Shown: positions 1 to 5,761, counted from the stretch's first letter. The stretch: 8,699 nucleotides of DNA from Acidobacteriota bacterium (GCA_016177515.1 JACOUZ010000010.1:1-8699), one strand, 5' to 3'. A program made the numbers and translations. The notes: generated by a model not told the origin, from the sequence alone.

Positions 1-1
1 G

Positions 2-136
2 TTCAACTTCGAGCTGACCCCGCCCCTGATCGCCGCGGGGGTGGTCTTCTCCCTGGCGATGGGGCTGTTCGGGGGCCTGTTCCCCGCAGCGCGCGCCGCC
101 CGGCTGAAGATCACCAGCGCTCTGCGCGAGGCGTAG
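2..136 (+). CDS. FtsX/MacB-type ABC transporter permease, C-terminal end (partial)
   Basis: Only the last 44 codons are in the window; the frame is open from base 2 and ends at TAG 134-136. The visible peptide has one hydrophobic helix (LIAAGVVFSLAMGLFGGLFP) followed by the basic, Ala-rich end PAARAARLKITSALREA. This matches the usual C-terminus of FtsX-like permeases of the MacB/LolC type, where the last membrane helix runs into a P-A-x-x-A-A-x-L-x-I-x-x-A-L-R motif. Such proteins are the membrane half of ABC systems that export lipoproteins, peptides or macrolides, or that signal to cell-wall hydrolases; the substrate cannot be told from this fragment. The other possible reading is an ABC permease of unknown function with the same fold. 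The family call is fairly safe; the specific role is not. Confidence 0.75.
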   Translation, partial: FNFELTPPLIAAGVVFSLAMGLFGGLFPAARAARLKITSALREA

Positions 137-204
137 GGGTCGTGGAGAGAGGCGCCGCGTCGATCGGCGCCCGACCCTGATCGTGCACCGCTCCCGCGCG
201 GTGC
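137..204. terminator. Hairpin-rich convergent intergenic region, possible terminator
   Basis: Directly after the permease stop there is a composite hairpin: GGGTCG 137-142 pairs with CGACCC 172-177, and inside it GGCGCC 151-156 pairs with GGCGCC 166-171. A second hairpin, GCACCGC 185-191 with GCGGTGC 198-204, has a 6-base loop. Neither is followed by a T-run, so an intrinsic terminator of the standard kind is not shown. They may act as 3' end stabilisers or Rho-linked ends for the two convergent genes. The rest of the gap (205-393) shows small GC inverted repeats but no convincing gene. Confidence 0.3.
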
Positions 205-393
205 GGCCAGGAGAGGCCGCCGACGAAGCGGGCGTGGCCCGCTGCGAGCTGACGCCCCGGGAAATGGACCGCAAGCGGCGCGCCATCCGCTGTCACGCCA
301 CCCGGTGGCGGTGCACCGGCGCAAGTTTCTGCCGTACGCGGAGCGCGAGGAGATCTTTTTCCCCGCGGAAGCCGGGGAGGGCCGCGACGTTTT

Positions 394-1152
394 TCACCCG
401 GGGGAGCGAGACGAGGGGCGCTCGATCCGGCAGGCGCGGGCCACGCCGTCCCGGTACAGGAGCCACAGGTCGAGGCTGCGGGCGAGGATGCGGCGGATGC
501 GGTCGGCGACCCTGGGGGATCGGGCATGGTCGAGGACCATCTTCCAGGCCATCCTGCGGTGGCCGGTCTCGACCATGTGGTGAGCCCGCTTCAGGTCCAG
601 GAAACGGGGATCGACGCCGTAGTGTTCCACCAGGGCGTTCCGGCGCAGCTCGGCCTCGAGATCGACCGGATCCTCCGGCTCGGGTGTGGTGATCCGGCGG
701 CGATCGTCGACGCTTCCCTCGATGAAGATGGTGACCAGGGCGGCCCCCTCGATCCACGAACCTCGCGTGGTGATCTGGTCGATGAAGGCGCGGTAGGCGG
801 CCGCTTCCGGGATGAGGTCGATGCCGGTGAAGCGAGCTCTCGGGAACCCGAGCCCCTCCATCATGATCAGGAACAGCTCGGGATGCGGCACGCCCTTGCT
901 CAGCTTCCCGGTCTCCTCCTCGTACAGGTTCTCCGCCAGGTCCTGGCGCACCTCGGGGTGCGGGCAGCGCGCGTGGACGCGGCCCAGGAGCACGGGGAAG
1001 TCGCGCACGTAGACTTCGAACTCCTGCGCGAAGTGCAGAAGGAGCTGGGCGCGCGTCGCGTGTCCCTCGTTGAAGTGGGGCCAGGCCCAGTGGTTCTTGC
1101 GGTCCATGGCCGCGAGGAGATCTTCCCGGAGTTCGGCGACGGCGAGCGGCAT
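394..1152 (-). CDS. Heme-oxygenase-fold diiron protein, CADD/PqqC-like (TenA superfamily)
   Basis: The 252-aa product reads as a helical iron-containing redox enzyme of the CADD/PqqC-like group. Typical landmarks are FNEGHATRAQLLLHFAQEFE (27-46), the stretch FPVLLGRVHARCPHPEVRQD (52-71), NLYEEETG (75-82), VPHPELF (88-94), FIEGS (143-147), EHYGVDPRF (176-184) and HHMVETGH (191-198). Candidate metal ligands are E78-80, H90, E145, H191, E195 and H198. In characterised members the HxxxDxxH motif carries Asp where this protein has Glu195. Relatives include Chlamydia CADD, which makes a p-aminobenzoate precursor for folate, and UndA-type decarboxylases; the substrate here is unknown. ATG 1152 is chosen because family similarity begins there; the frame stays open upstream only as antisense noise over the neighbouring gene. 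No strong Shine-Dalgarno is visible. It lies 34 bp after the preceding minus-strand gene, so it could be co-transcribed. Confidence 0.75.
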   Translation of the reverse strand: MPLAVAELREDLLAAMDRKNHWAWPHFNEGHATRAQLLLHFAQEFEVYVRDFPVLLGRVHARCPHPEVRQDLAENLYEEETGKLSKGVPHPELFLIMMEGLGFPRARFTGIDLIPEAAAYRAFIDQITTRGSWIEGAALVTIFIEGSVDDRRRITTPEPEDPVDLEAELRRNALVEHYGVDPRFLDLKRAHHMVETGHRRMAWKMVLDHARSPRVADRIRRILARSLDLWLLYRDGVARACRIERPSSRSPG

Positions 1153-1180
1153 CAACAGTGGATGATTGTGCCCGCCGGGC

Positions 1181-1213
1181 GTTAAATCAAGCCCCGCCGC
1201 CGGCGGGCGGGGC
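1181..1213 (-). terminator. Terminator-like hairpin overlapping the 3' end of the upstream gene
   Basis: On the minus strand GCCCCGCC (1213-1206) pairs with GGCGGGGC (1198-1191), an 8-bp GC stem with a 7-base loop, and is followed at once by TTGATTTAAC. The stem lies in the last codons of the Pro/Gly-rich gene and the T-rich tract contains its stop codon. The layout resembles an intrinsic terminator, though the tract is interrupted by G and A and the repeat could simply reflect Gly/Pro codons. Confidence 0.35.
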
Positions 1214-2206
1214 GCCTCGGACCGGTGATGGCGCCTCTTCGGCCGGGGCAGGGACCGGATTCGAGGCCGGGCCCGGCGCAGGCGCCGCGGCGGGGGACGG
1301 GCCGGCGGGTGGATCCTCGCTCCCCTCCGCCCCCGGCGCGGCGCTCCCGCCCGGTGCACCGCCGCTTCCCGGCGCCGTCCCGTCCGCCGGAGCGCCACCG
1401 TTTTCGAGCGCGGGCTCGACGGGGGGCGGGATCTGGAACGGAACGCCCTGCGCCGGCGGACCCGGTCTGGGTGCCGGCGGCCTGACCGGCCTGCCGGATC
1501 GGATGCCGCCCGGCGCTTCCTGGCCGGCGTCCGGCAGGAGGAAGCCTTCCGGCGGGACCAGGACCAGCCGCTCACCCGGGACCAGCGACCGATAGACTTC
1601 GCGCGCCCTCGCTTCCTCCAGGTGCAGGGAGACCCTCATGCGGATCCTGCCGCCGCTCCGATCCGCGCGCGGTCGCAGGCGCCGCCACCAGGAGGCGGCT
1701 CTCGTCCAGACGGTCTTCTTCTCCGGAAGGCCCTCGATCCGGAGGACCACCGCCTGTTTGAACCGCAGCGCGTACGCGCCCGGGACCTCCGGAGGCAGAG
1801 CGTCGGCCACGTTTTCGTCCGCCGCGCCCGCTTCGATCTCGGCCGGCGTCAGCGGCGTGAGCCGCGGATCGCCGTCCTTCTCCTTCAGCGTCACAATTCC
1901 GGCGAGCGTCAGCGGGCCCGGCGCGCCTCCTGCTCCCACACGCCGCAGCCCGCTCATCTCCACCGACTGCAGCGGAACCTCCCGCATGGTCAATCCGAGA
2001 AGACGGTACCGCAGGCGCCGGGCCGGCGCGTCCAGGACCACATACGGCTTGCGGGATTTCGTGAGCGCCAGCTCGGTTTCGAGCAGGGCGACCCGGCGCC
2101 GCAGCGCGTCGAGGTCGGCGCGCGTCGGGGCGGCGGCGCTCCCGGCGCCCGCGGCGGCCAAGAGGAGCACGGCAAGCATCCCGGCACGCATCCCGGCGCC
2201 TTCCAT
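1187..2206 (-). CDS. Secreted protein, probable catalytically inactive L,D-transpeptidase (YkuD) paralogue with Pro/Ala/Gly tail
   Basis: The 339-aa product has a signal peptide (MLAVLLLAAAGAGSAAA, 10-26), a short coiled coil (31-50), a beta-rich middle (53-222) and a low-complexity Pro/Ala/Gly tail (about 225-339). The coiled coil and following strand line up without gaps with the neighbouring L,D-transpeptidase: LDALRRRVALLE here against YRALRQRAAALE there, then PYVVLDA against TYLIIDA at the same spacing. The end of the folded part (AREVYRSLVPGERLVLVP) resembles LDVVYHSVRIGTPVYIF. There is no cysteine at all and no HG motif, so it cannot be an active YkuD enzyme. ATG 2206 overlaps the previous stop as TGATG, fitting translational coupling; ATG 2191 is an alternative start with GGAAGG seven bases upstream and would give a cleaner signal peptide. 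Function is unknown; a scaffold or regulator of its active neighbours is inference. Confidence 0.7.
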   Translation of the reverse strand: MEGAGMRAGMLAVLLLAAAGAGSAAAPTRADLDALRRRVALLETELALTKSRKPYVVLDAPARRLRYRLLGLTMREVPLQSVEMSGLRRVGAGGAPGPLTLAGIVTLKEKDGDPRLTPLTPAEIEAGAADENVADALPPEVPGAYALRFKQAVVLRIEGLPEKKTVWTRAASWWRRLRPRADRSGGRIRMRVSLHLEEARAREVYRSLVPGERLVLVPPEGFLLPDAGQEAPGGIRSGRPVRPPAPRPGPPAQGVPFQIPPPVEPALENGGAPADGTAPGSGGAPGGSAAPGAEGSEDPPAGPSPAAAPAPGPASNPVPAPAEEAPSPVRGAPPAGGGA

Positions 2207-2889
2207 CAGAAGATGTAGACCGGCGTGCCGATGCGGACGCTGTGGTACACCACGTCGAGGTCGCGCGCGCCGAGTCGAACGCAGCCGTGGGTGATGCTCA
2301 GTCCGAGGGCGCGCTCGTACAGCGTCCCGTGGATCAGGTAGCCATCGCCCAGGTCCATGGCGTAGTCGCCCAGCTCGGTCGGCGCCAGGCGGGCCGCGAG
2401 ATCGCGCGGGATCGGCTCGCCCACCTCCAGAAACGCCCAGTCGGGCTTGACCCAGACGGGATGGGGATGCCTGGCGCGGACGTCGAACTCCCCCCGCGGC
2501 GTGTCGAACACCCACAGCCGCTTTTTCACCGGATCCGAAAGGGCCCGGCCGCTTCCGGTCGAGCAGACCGCCTCGAGCACGGGCCTGTCATCCTTGACCA
2601 GCGTGAGCAGGTTGCGGCCGGCGTCGATGATCAGGTAGGTGCCCTTCGGCCGGAGCGCCGCGATCTGCTTCTCGAGTGCCGCCGCCCTCTGTCGCAACGC
2701 GCGGTATTCCTTTTGCCCGGCCGGGCCGAGGGGCGTCGCGTCGGGCGGGGATGTTCGAAGCAGCTGCAGGCGCGCGCGCACCAGAAGGCCGCCGGCGAGA
2801 AGGAGGACGCCGGCGAGAAGGAGCAGCGCGTAGGTGCGCCGCCGGCCCGATCGTCCGGGAGCGGCAGCGTCCGGCACCTGGCCGATCAT
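2206..2889 (-). CDS. L,D-transpeptidase (YkuD domain), membrane-anchored
   Basis: The 227-aa protein has a short cytoplasmic N-terminus, one membrane helix (about 20-41), a coiled-coil linker (60-79) and a YkuD domain from about residue 84. The catalytic region is complete: H187 in YLIHGT, then S-I-T-H-G-C-V-R (198-205) with H201 and nucleophile C203. YkuD enzymes act in the periplasm on tetrapeptide stems, forming 3-3 crosslinks or attaching lipoproteins to diaminopimelate. The product choice cannot be read from sequence. The start at ATG 2889 overlaps the previous stop as ATGA and has a strong Shine-Dalgarno, GGAGGAGG (2904-2897), seven bases upstream. Coupling with both flanking genes makes a single operon very likely. 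The following gene seems to be a decayed or repurposed copy of this one. Confidence 0.9.
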   Translation of the reverse strand: MIGQVPDAAAPGRSGRRRTYALLLLAGVLLLAGGLLVRARLQLLRTSPPDATPLGPAGQKEYRALRQRAAALEKQIAALRPKGTYLIIDAGRNLLTLVKDDRPVLEAVCSTGSGRALSDPVKKRLWVFDTPRGEFDVRARHPHPVWVKPDWAFLEVGEPIPRDLAARLAPTELGDYAMDLGDGYLIHGTLYERALGLSITHGCVRLGARDLDVVYHSVRIGTPVYIF

Positions 2890-3986
2890 GGCACCGCCTC
2901 CTCCGGAATCGTCCCGACGATCGTCACCGCGGTCCCGACCTGCACCCGGGGAACCAGATCGTCCATCTGGTCATTGTCGAGGGCCACGCAGCCTCTCGTC
3001 CAGTCCTGGCTCCGCCCGCCGTGGCCGTGGATTTCGATCAGGCTGCCGATCCCCTTGTCTCTCGGCACGCGGCCGCTGCGCTTGAGCTTCTGGAACCGCT
3101 CCCGATCCTCGGCGTTCGGATAATCGAGCATCAGCGCCCTGTAGTACCGGGTCTGGCCGGGGCCGCGCATCTCGGTGACGCGATAGCGACCTTCGGGCGT
3201 CGCGTCGTCGTCCGCCTGGGTTTTGCTGGCCACTCCGGCGATCCCGAGATCGGCCGGATAAGAAGCCACCTCGTCCGTTCCCCGGAACAGGCGGAGCTGG
3301 CGGCGCAGCTTGTCGACGATGATGACAGGCCTGCCGGTGCGCACGCTCTCGGCGAGCGTCTGCTTCACCCACTTTTTCCACACGACGCGCTGGGGGCTCT
3401 GCTGGAGCGCATCGAAGGCGCGGTTGAGGCCGGCCACAGCTCCGGCGAGCCGGGCGTGGCCGCGGTCCGCGGCCTCTCCGGCCCTCTCGTAATCCTGTCT
3501 CGCGAACGCGGCCTTCGCTTCTCCCAGGGCCACCTCGGCCTGCAGGAGCGCGTCGGCGCTCTCCCCGTCCCACGCGTGGCGGGCCAGCGCATGGACGCGC
3601 GGCAGGGAGGCCGTCAGATCCTGGATTGCCGCCCCGGAGCGTGCCCGGATGCGGGCCCGTGCCGCCCCCGCCTGGTAGGCGCAGATCTCCGCGGCGATGC
3701 GGGCTTCGGACATGAGGCGCCCGGCCTTCTCGAAGTCCCGGGACAGTGTCCGGCGGCGCGATTCGAGTCGCATTTCGGCCTCCGCATGCACGAGCGCCTC
3801 CCTGGCCGCGGCGCAGGGAGCCGAAGCGCGGGACACGCCTTCGGCGGCGGCGGCCCGTGCCATGGCGTGGCGCGCCGCATCCAGGTCTTCGAGCGGGGGG
3901 CGGCCGCACGCGGCCAGAGCGGGCAGGACCGCGAGCAGGAACCACCCCCGCCAGGGAGCCAGGCCAAGCATCAGGCTGGGCCGCAT
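2886..3986 (-). CDS. Lipoprotein with helical domain fused to L,D-transpeptidase (YkuD/ErfK type)
   Basis: The 366-aa protein starts with a lipoprotein signal whose lipobox is L-A-A-C (C27), so it should be anchored by lipid in the outer or inner membrane. Residues 32-195 form an Ala-rich helical domain resembling DUF4398-type lipoproteins. Residues 218-360 are a YkuD domain: VIIVDKLRRQLRLFRG (221-236), PEGRYRV (264-270), IEIHGHGG (318-325) and DWTRGCVALDN (328-338), with H320 and catalytic C333. The TRGC form, with Arg in place of the second His, is usual in one branch of ErfK/YafK-like enzymes. The helical domain aligns by eye with the upstream 200-aa lipoprotein. ATG 3986 is chosen because it gives a compact lipoprotein signal and leaves an 82-bp gap; ATG 3971 is possible, and no good Shine-Dalgarno is seen for either. 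Its end overlaps the next gene by four bases. Confidence 0.88.
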   Translation of the reverse strand: MRPSLMLGLAPWRGWFLLAVLPALAACGRPPLEDLDAARHAMARAAAAEGVSRASAPCAAAREALVHAEAEMRLESRRRTLSRDFEKAGRLMSEARIAAEICAYQAGAARARIRARSGAAIQDLTASLPRVHALARHAWDGESADALLQAEVALGEAKAAFARQDYERAGEAADRGHARLAGAVAGLNRAFDALQQSPQRVVWKKWVKQTLAESVRTGRPVIIVDKLRRQLRLFRGTDEVASYPADLGIAGVASKTQADDDATPEGRYRVTEMRGPGQTRYYRALMLDYPNAEDRERFQKLKRSGRVPRDKGIGSLIEIHGHGGRSQDWTRGCVALDNDQMDDLVPRVQVGTAVTIVGTIPEEAVP

Positions 3987-4021
3987 TCCGCGACGGATTG
4001 GATGGACGGGACCGCAGAGGA

Positions 4022-4048
4022 CCCCGGCCCGCGCCGGGCGGGCCGGGG
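4022..4048 (-). promoter_or_regulatory. Perfect 10-bp GC hairpin between the lipoprotein and transpeptidase genes
   Basis: CCCCGGCCCG (4022-4031) and CGGGCCGGGG (4039-4048) are perfect inverted repeats with a 7-base loop, in the 82-bp gap between two same-strand genes. No T-run follows on the minus strand (next bases are TCCTCTGCGG). It is probably too stable to be chance. It may act as a partial terminator or as a 3' stabiliser that leaves more lipoprotein mRNA than enzyme mRNA, or as an RNA-processing barrier. Confidence 0.5.
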
Positions 4049-4068
4049 CGCCGTGGAGGGCCGGGTGA

Positions 4069-4671
4069 CTACTTCCTGGCCTGGCCAGCTCTCTTCTGCC
4101 TGGCCTGCTCCAGCTGGTCGGCAATGGACGTTGCCTTGTCCTTTACGGAATTGGCGCTCTCGAGCGCCTTCTTGTAGTCCTCGGAGGCGAACGCCTGGCG
4201 CGCCTGCTCGAGGGTCCCGCGCAGGTTCTCGACGTCGCTCTTGAACAGCGCCAGATCGGCCCTGGAGTCCTTCGTCACCGGGGCGACCTTCAGGCCGGCC
4301 TCGGCCGCCTTGAGGGACGTGTCGGCCGCGGCGACCGCCGCCTCGGAGTCGGTCCTGGCCTGCTCCTTGTTGGCCACGGCCGCCTGCGCGGCCTTGGCCG
4401 CCTCTTCCTTGGTTTTCGTGAGGAGCTCCTTGGCCTTGTCGTAGTTCTTCATCCACTTGGCGTTCTGGGCCTGGATCTCATCGTTGGCGGCCTTCCAGGC
4501 GGAGTCGGCCGCCTGGTACTCGTTCGGGGCCCAGGTTTCCGCCTGCGCCTCCCGGGCCTTGTCGAGGTCGGCCTGGGCGGCGGAGATGTCTTCCTGTGGC
4601 GCTTTGGCGCAGGCGACCGCCGCGATGCACACCAGGGCAGCGGTGGCGACGATGCTGTTCCGTCTGCTCAT
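4069..4671 (-). CDS. Alpha-helical lipoprotein with C-terminal lysine, Braun-lipoprotein-like
   Basis: The 200-aa product has a signal peptide ending in A-V-A-C (C21), a somewhat atypical lipobox, so lipidation is likely but not certain. The mature part is almost entirely Ala/Lys/Glu/Gln-rich helix with breaks near P49 and P131, and recalls DUF4398-type lipoproteins (WAPNEYQAADSAWKAA, 47-62; FASEDYKKALESAN, 161-174). The last residues are QARQKRAGQARK, so the chain ends in Arg-Lys, as Braun lipoprotein ends in Tyr-Arg-Lys; that terminal lysine is what L,D-transpeptidases couple to peptidoglycan. Two such enzymes follow on the same strand. The start at ATG 4671 is supported by GAGGAGGAG (4690-4682), ten bases upstream. 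A role as a peptidoglycan-tethered outer-membrane lipoprotein is inference; a periplasmic spacer or OmpA/Pal-associated lipoprotein is possible. Confidence 0.8.
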   Translation of the reverse strand: MSRRNSIVATAALVCIAAVACAKAPQEDISAAQADLDKAREAQAETWAPNEYQAADSAWKAANDEIQAQNAKWMKNYDKAKELLTKTKEEAAKAAQAAVANKEQARTDSEAAVAAADTSLKAAEAGLKVAPVTKDSRADLALFKSDVENLRGTLEQARQAFASEDYKKALESANSVKDKATSIADQLEQARQKRAGQARK

Positions 4672-4697
4672 AGCTGGATTGCTCCTCCTCTCGCTAG

Positions 4698-4719
4698 TCG
4701 GCTGGGTTCCGGCAGCCGA
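4698..4719 (-). promoter_or_regulatory. 5'-leader hairpin just upstream of the lipoprotein ribosome site
   Basis: TCGGCTG (4698-4704) and CAGCCGA (4713-4719) form a perfect 7-bp stem with an 8-base loop. It ends seven bases before the GAGGAGGAG ribosome site and leaves that site single-stranded. A stem in this position could protect the leader from decay and suit an abundant lipoprotein. No riboswitch-like structure is recognised. A (CA)5 run lies further upstream at 4745-4754. Confidence 0.35.
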
Positions 4720-4730
4720 TCGAATTGAAT
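4717..4730. repeat. Intergenic 14-mer, copy 1
   Basis: CGATCGAATTGAAT here and CGACCGAATTGAAT at 6177-6190 differ at one base and share an exact AT-rich 10-mer. Both are non-coding. It may be chance, or a shared binding site. Confidence 0.2.
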
Positions 4731-4784
4731 GCTGGATCTCTTCGCACACACACAATCTCCGACCTGCCTCTCCGCCTCCTTTCT

Positions 4785-4814
4785 TCTACAGGGGCAGGAG
4801 GATACCAGAAACAA
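4785..4814 (-). promoter_or_regulatory. Candidate promoter of the lipoprotein/L,D-transpeptidase operon
   Basis: In the 184-bp gap before the lipoprotein gene the minus strand offers TTGTTT (4814-4809), an 18-base spacer and TGTAGA (4790-4785). An overlapping alternative is an extended -10, TGG-TATCCT (4807-4799). Both matches to the sigma70 consensus are modest. The region is the only sizeable non-coding stretch upstream of the operon, so a promoter is expected here, but the exact site is uncertain. Confidence 0.3.
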
Positions 4815-4826
4815 GGAACCCGGGTA

Positions 4827-4846
4827 TCCGGAACTGATCCTCCGGA
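4827..4846 (-). terminator. Weak hairpin downstream of proC
   Basis: TCCGGA (4841-4846) and TCCGGA (4827-4832), a self-complementary hexamer, can form a 6-bp stem with an 8-base loop ten bases after the proC stop. About a dozen bases further on, the minus strand is T-rich (TTCCTTGTTTC). The distance is too long for a classic intrinsic terminator, so this is only a candidate 3' end. Confidence 0.25.
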
Positions 4847-4855
4847 CCGTGGACC

Positions 4856-5677
4856 TCAGCCGCGGATGAGCTCCGCGGCCCTCCGCGTGGCCCTGACGAC
4901 GGCTTTGATCAGTGTCACCCGAAGTCCTCCCTCCTCGAGCTCGAGCAGGCCGTCGATCGTGCAGCCCGCGGGGGTGGTCACGACATCCTTGAGCTTGGCC
5001 GGGTGCTCGCCCGACTGCAGCACCATGGTGGCCGATCCGAGCACCATCTGCGCCGCCAGCGTCGTGGCGACGTCGCGCGGCAGGCCGACTTTCACGCCGC
5101 CCTCGGCGAGCGATTCGATCACGACGTAGATGTAGGCAGGGCCCGAAGCCGACAGCCCGGTTACGGCGTCCATGTGCCGCTCTTCCAGGATCAGACAGCG
5201 CCCGAGCGGCTCGAAGATGCGGCGCGCGACCTCAAGATCTTGGGCGTCGGCGAAGCGCCCGCGCGCCAGGACGGTCATCCCCTGGCGCACCAGGCAGGGC
5301 GTGTTCGGCATGGCGCGCACCACCGGGACGCGCGGCCCGAGCCGCTTCTCGATGAACGCCGTGTCCACGGAAGCCGCGACCGACATCACCAGCTGCTGGC
5401 GCGTCATGCGCCCGCGGATGCCGGCCAGGACCTCTTCCATGGCCTGCGGCTTGACGGCCAGGATGACGACCGACGCGCCGCGCACAGCCTGGGCGTTGTC
5501 CAGCGTCGTGGCGACGCGAAAGCGGGAGGACACCATGTCCAGGCGCTCCTGGTGCCGCGCGGTCGCCACCACCTGGTCGCGCGCCACCAGGCCGGCGTCG
5601 ATCAGGCCGCCGATCAGGCTCTCGCCGATCTTGCCGGCCCCCAGAACCGCGATCTTCCTGATTCCCTTCTGTTTCAT
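4856..5677 (-). CDS. proC: Pyrroline-5-carboxylate reductase
   Basis: This cytoplasmic enzyme reduces 1-pyrroline-5-carboxylate to L-proline with NAD(P)H, the last step of proline synthesis. The 273-aa length is standard. The N-terminal Rossmann fold has VLGAGKIGES (11-20), AVKPQ (74-78) and MSVAASV (98-104). RAMPNTP (121-127) is the family's conserved loop, followed by GLSASGPAYIY (174-184). The C-terminal helical domain carries the ProC signature LKDVVTTPAGCTIDGLLELE (229-248). The start is ATG 5677, where similarity begins; an in-frame ATG at 5716 would add 13 residues without a usable ribosome site. It stands alone: no other proline genes are visible, and it is divergent from the metal-efflux cluster. 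Nothing in the sequence is unusual. Confidence 0.96.
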   Translation of the reverse strand: MKQKGIRKIAVLGAGKIGESLIGGLIDAGLVARDQVVATARHQERLDMVSSRFRVATTLDNAQAVRGASVVILAVKPQAMEEVLAGIRGRMTRQQLVMSVAASVDTAFIEKRLGPRVPVVRAMPNTPCLVRQGMTVLARGRFADAQDLEVARRIFEPLGRCLILEERHMDAVTGLSASGPAYIYVVIESLAEGGVKVGLPRDVATTLAAQMVLGSATMVLQSGEHPAKLKDVVTTPAGCTIDGLLELEEGGLRVTLIKAVVRATRRAAELIRG

Positions 5678-5703
5678 GCACCGGCCCCGCCAGGAGACCG
5701 CAT

Positions 5704-5712
5704 AGTCTAGCA
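5704..5712 (-). promoter_or_regulatory. Candidate extended -10 promoter for proC
   Basis: On the minus strand TGC (5712-5710) directly precedes TAGACT (5709-5704), a 4/6 match to TATAAT in the TGn-extended form. Transcription would start near 5697 and give a leader of about 20 bases. No matching -35 box is seen, which is tolerated for extended -10 promoters. Confidence 0.35.
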
Positions 5713-5732
5713 CCATCACTCCGGTTTCCCGT

Positions 5733-5761
5733 TTGCCCGGCGGGCCGGCAGCGTGTATATT
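5733..5761 (+). promoter_or_regulatory. Sigma70-type promoter for the metal-efflux cluster, probably leaderless
   Basis: TTGCCC (5733-5738, 4/6 to TTGACA) and TATATT (5756-5761, 5/6 to TATAAT) are separated by exactly 17 bases. A start about seven bases past the -10 falls on the A of ATG 5768, so the transcript would have no 5' leader. This is the best promoter match in the window. It also argues against GTG 5753 as the start codon, since that lies upstream of the expected transcript start. Confidence 0.55.

Noticed and set aside
356..377. TTTTT followed by a CCCCG/CGGGG hairpin, considered as a terminator for the diiron gene
   Set aside because: On the minus strand the stem is followed by AAAAA, and on the plus strand the T-run comes before the stem, so neither direction fits an intrinsic terminator.
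183..692. Possible plus-strand gene starting after the permease
   Set aside because: Arg/Gly/Pro-rich low-complexity translation, no ribosome site, and it runs antisense into the diiron gene.
526..1185. Plus-strand frame opposite the CADD/PqqC-like gene
   Set aside because: The minus strand shows ligand motifs and family spacing; the plus frame shows none.
1153..1575. N-terminal extension of the diiron protein by 141 codons
   Set aside because: The extension overlaps the end of the upstream gene and is Arg/Pro-rich noise; family similarity starts near ATG 1152.
2676..4244. Long plus-strand open frame (about 520 codons) opposite the L,D-transpeptidase genes
   Set aside because: It is antisense to well-supported YkuD genes, has no recognisable motif and is rich in Arg/Pro/Gly/Ala, as expected for a shadow frame in GC-rich DNA.
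5003..5710. Plus-strand frame opposite proC, rich in His/Asp/Gln/Arg
   Set aside because: Composition is the usual antisense shadow; proC on the other strand is unambiguous.
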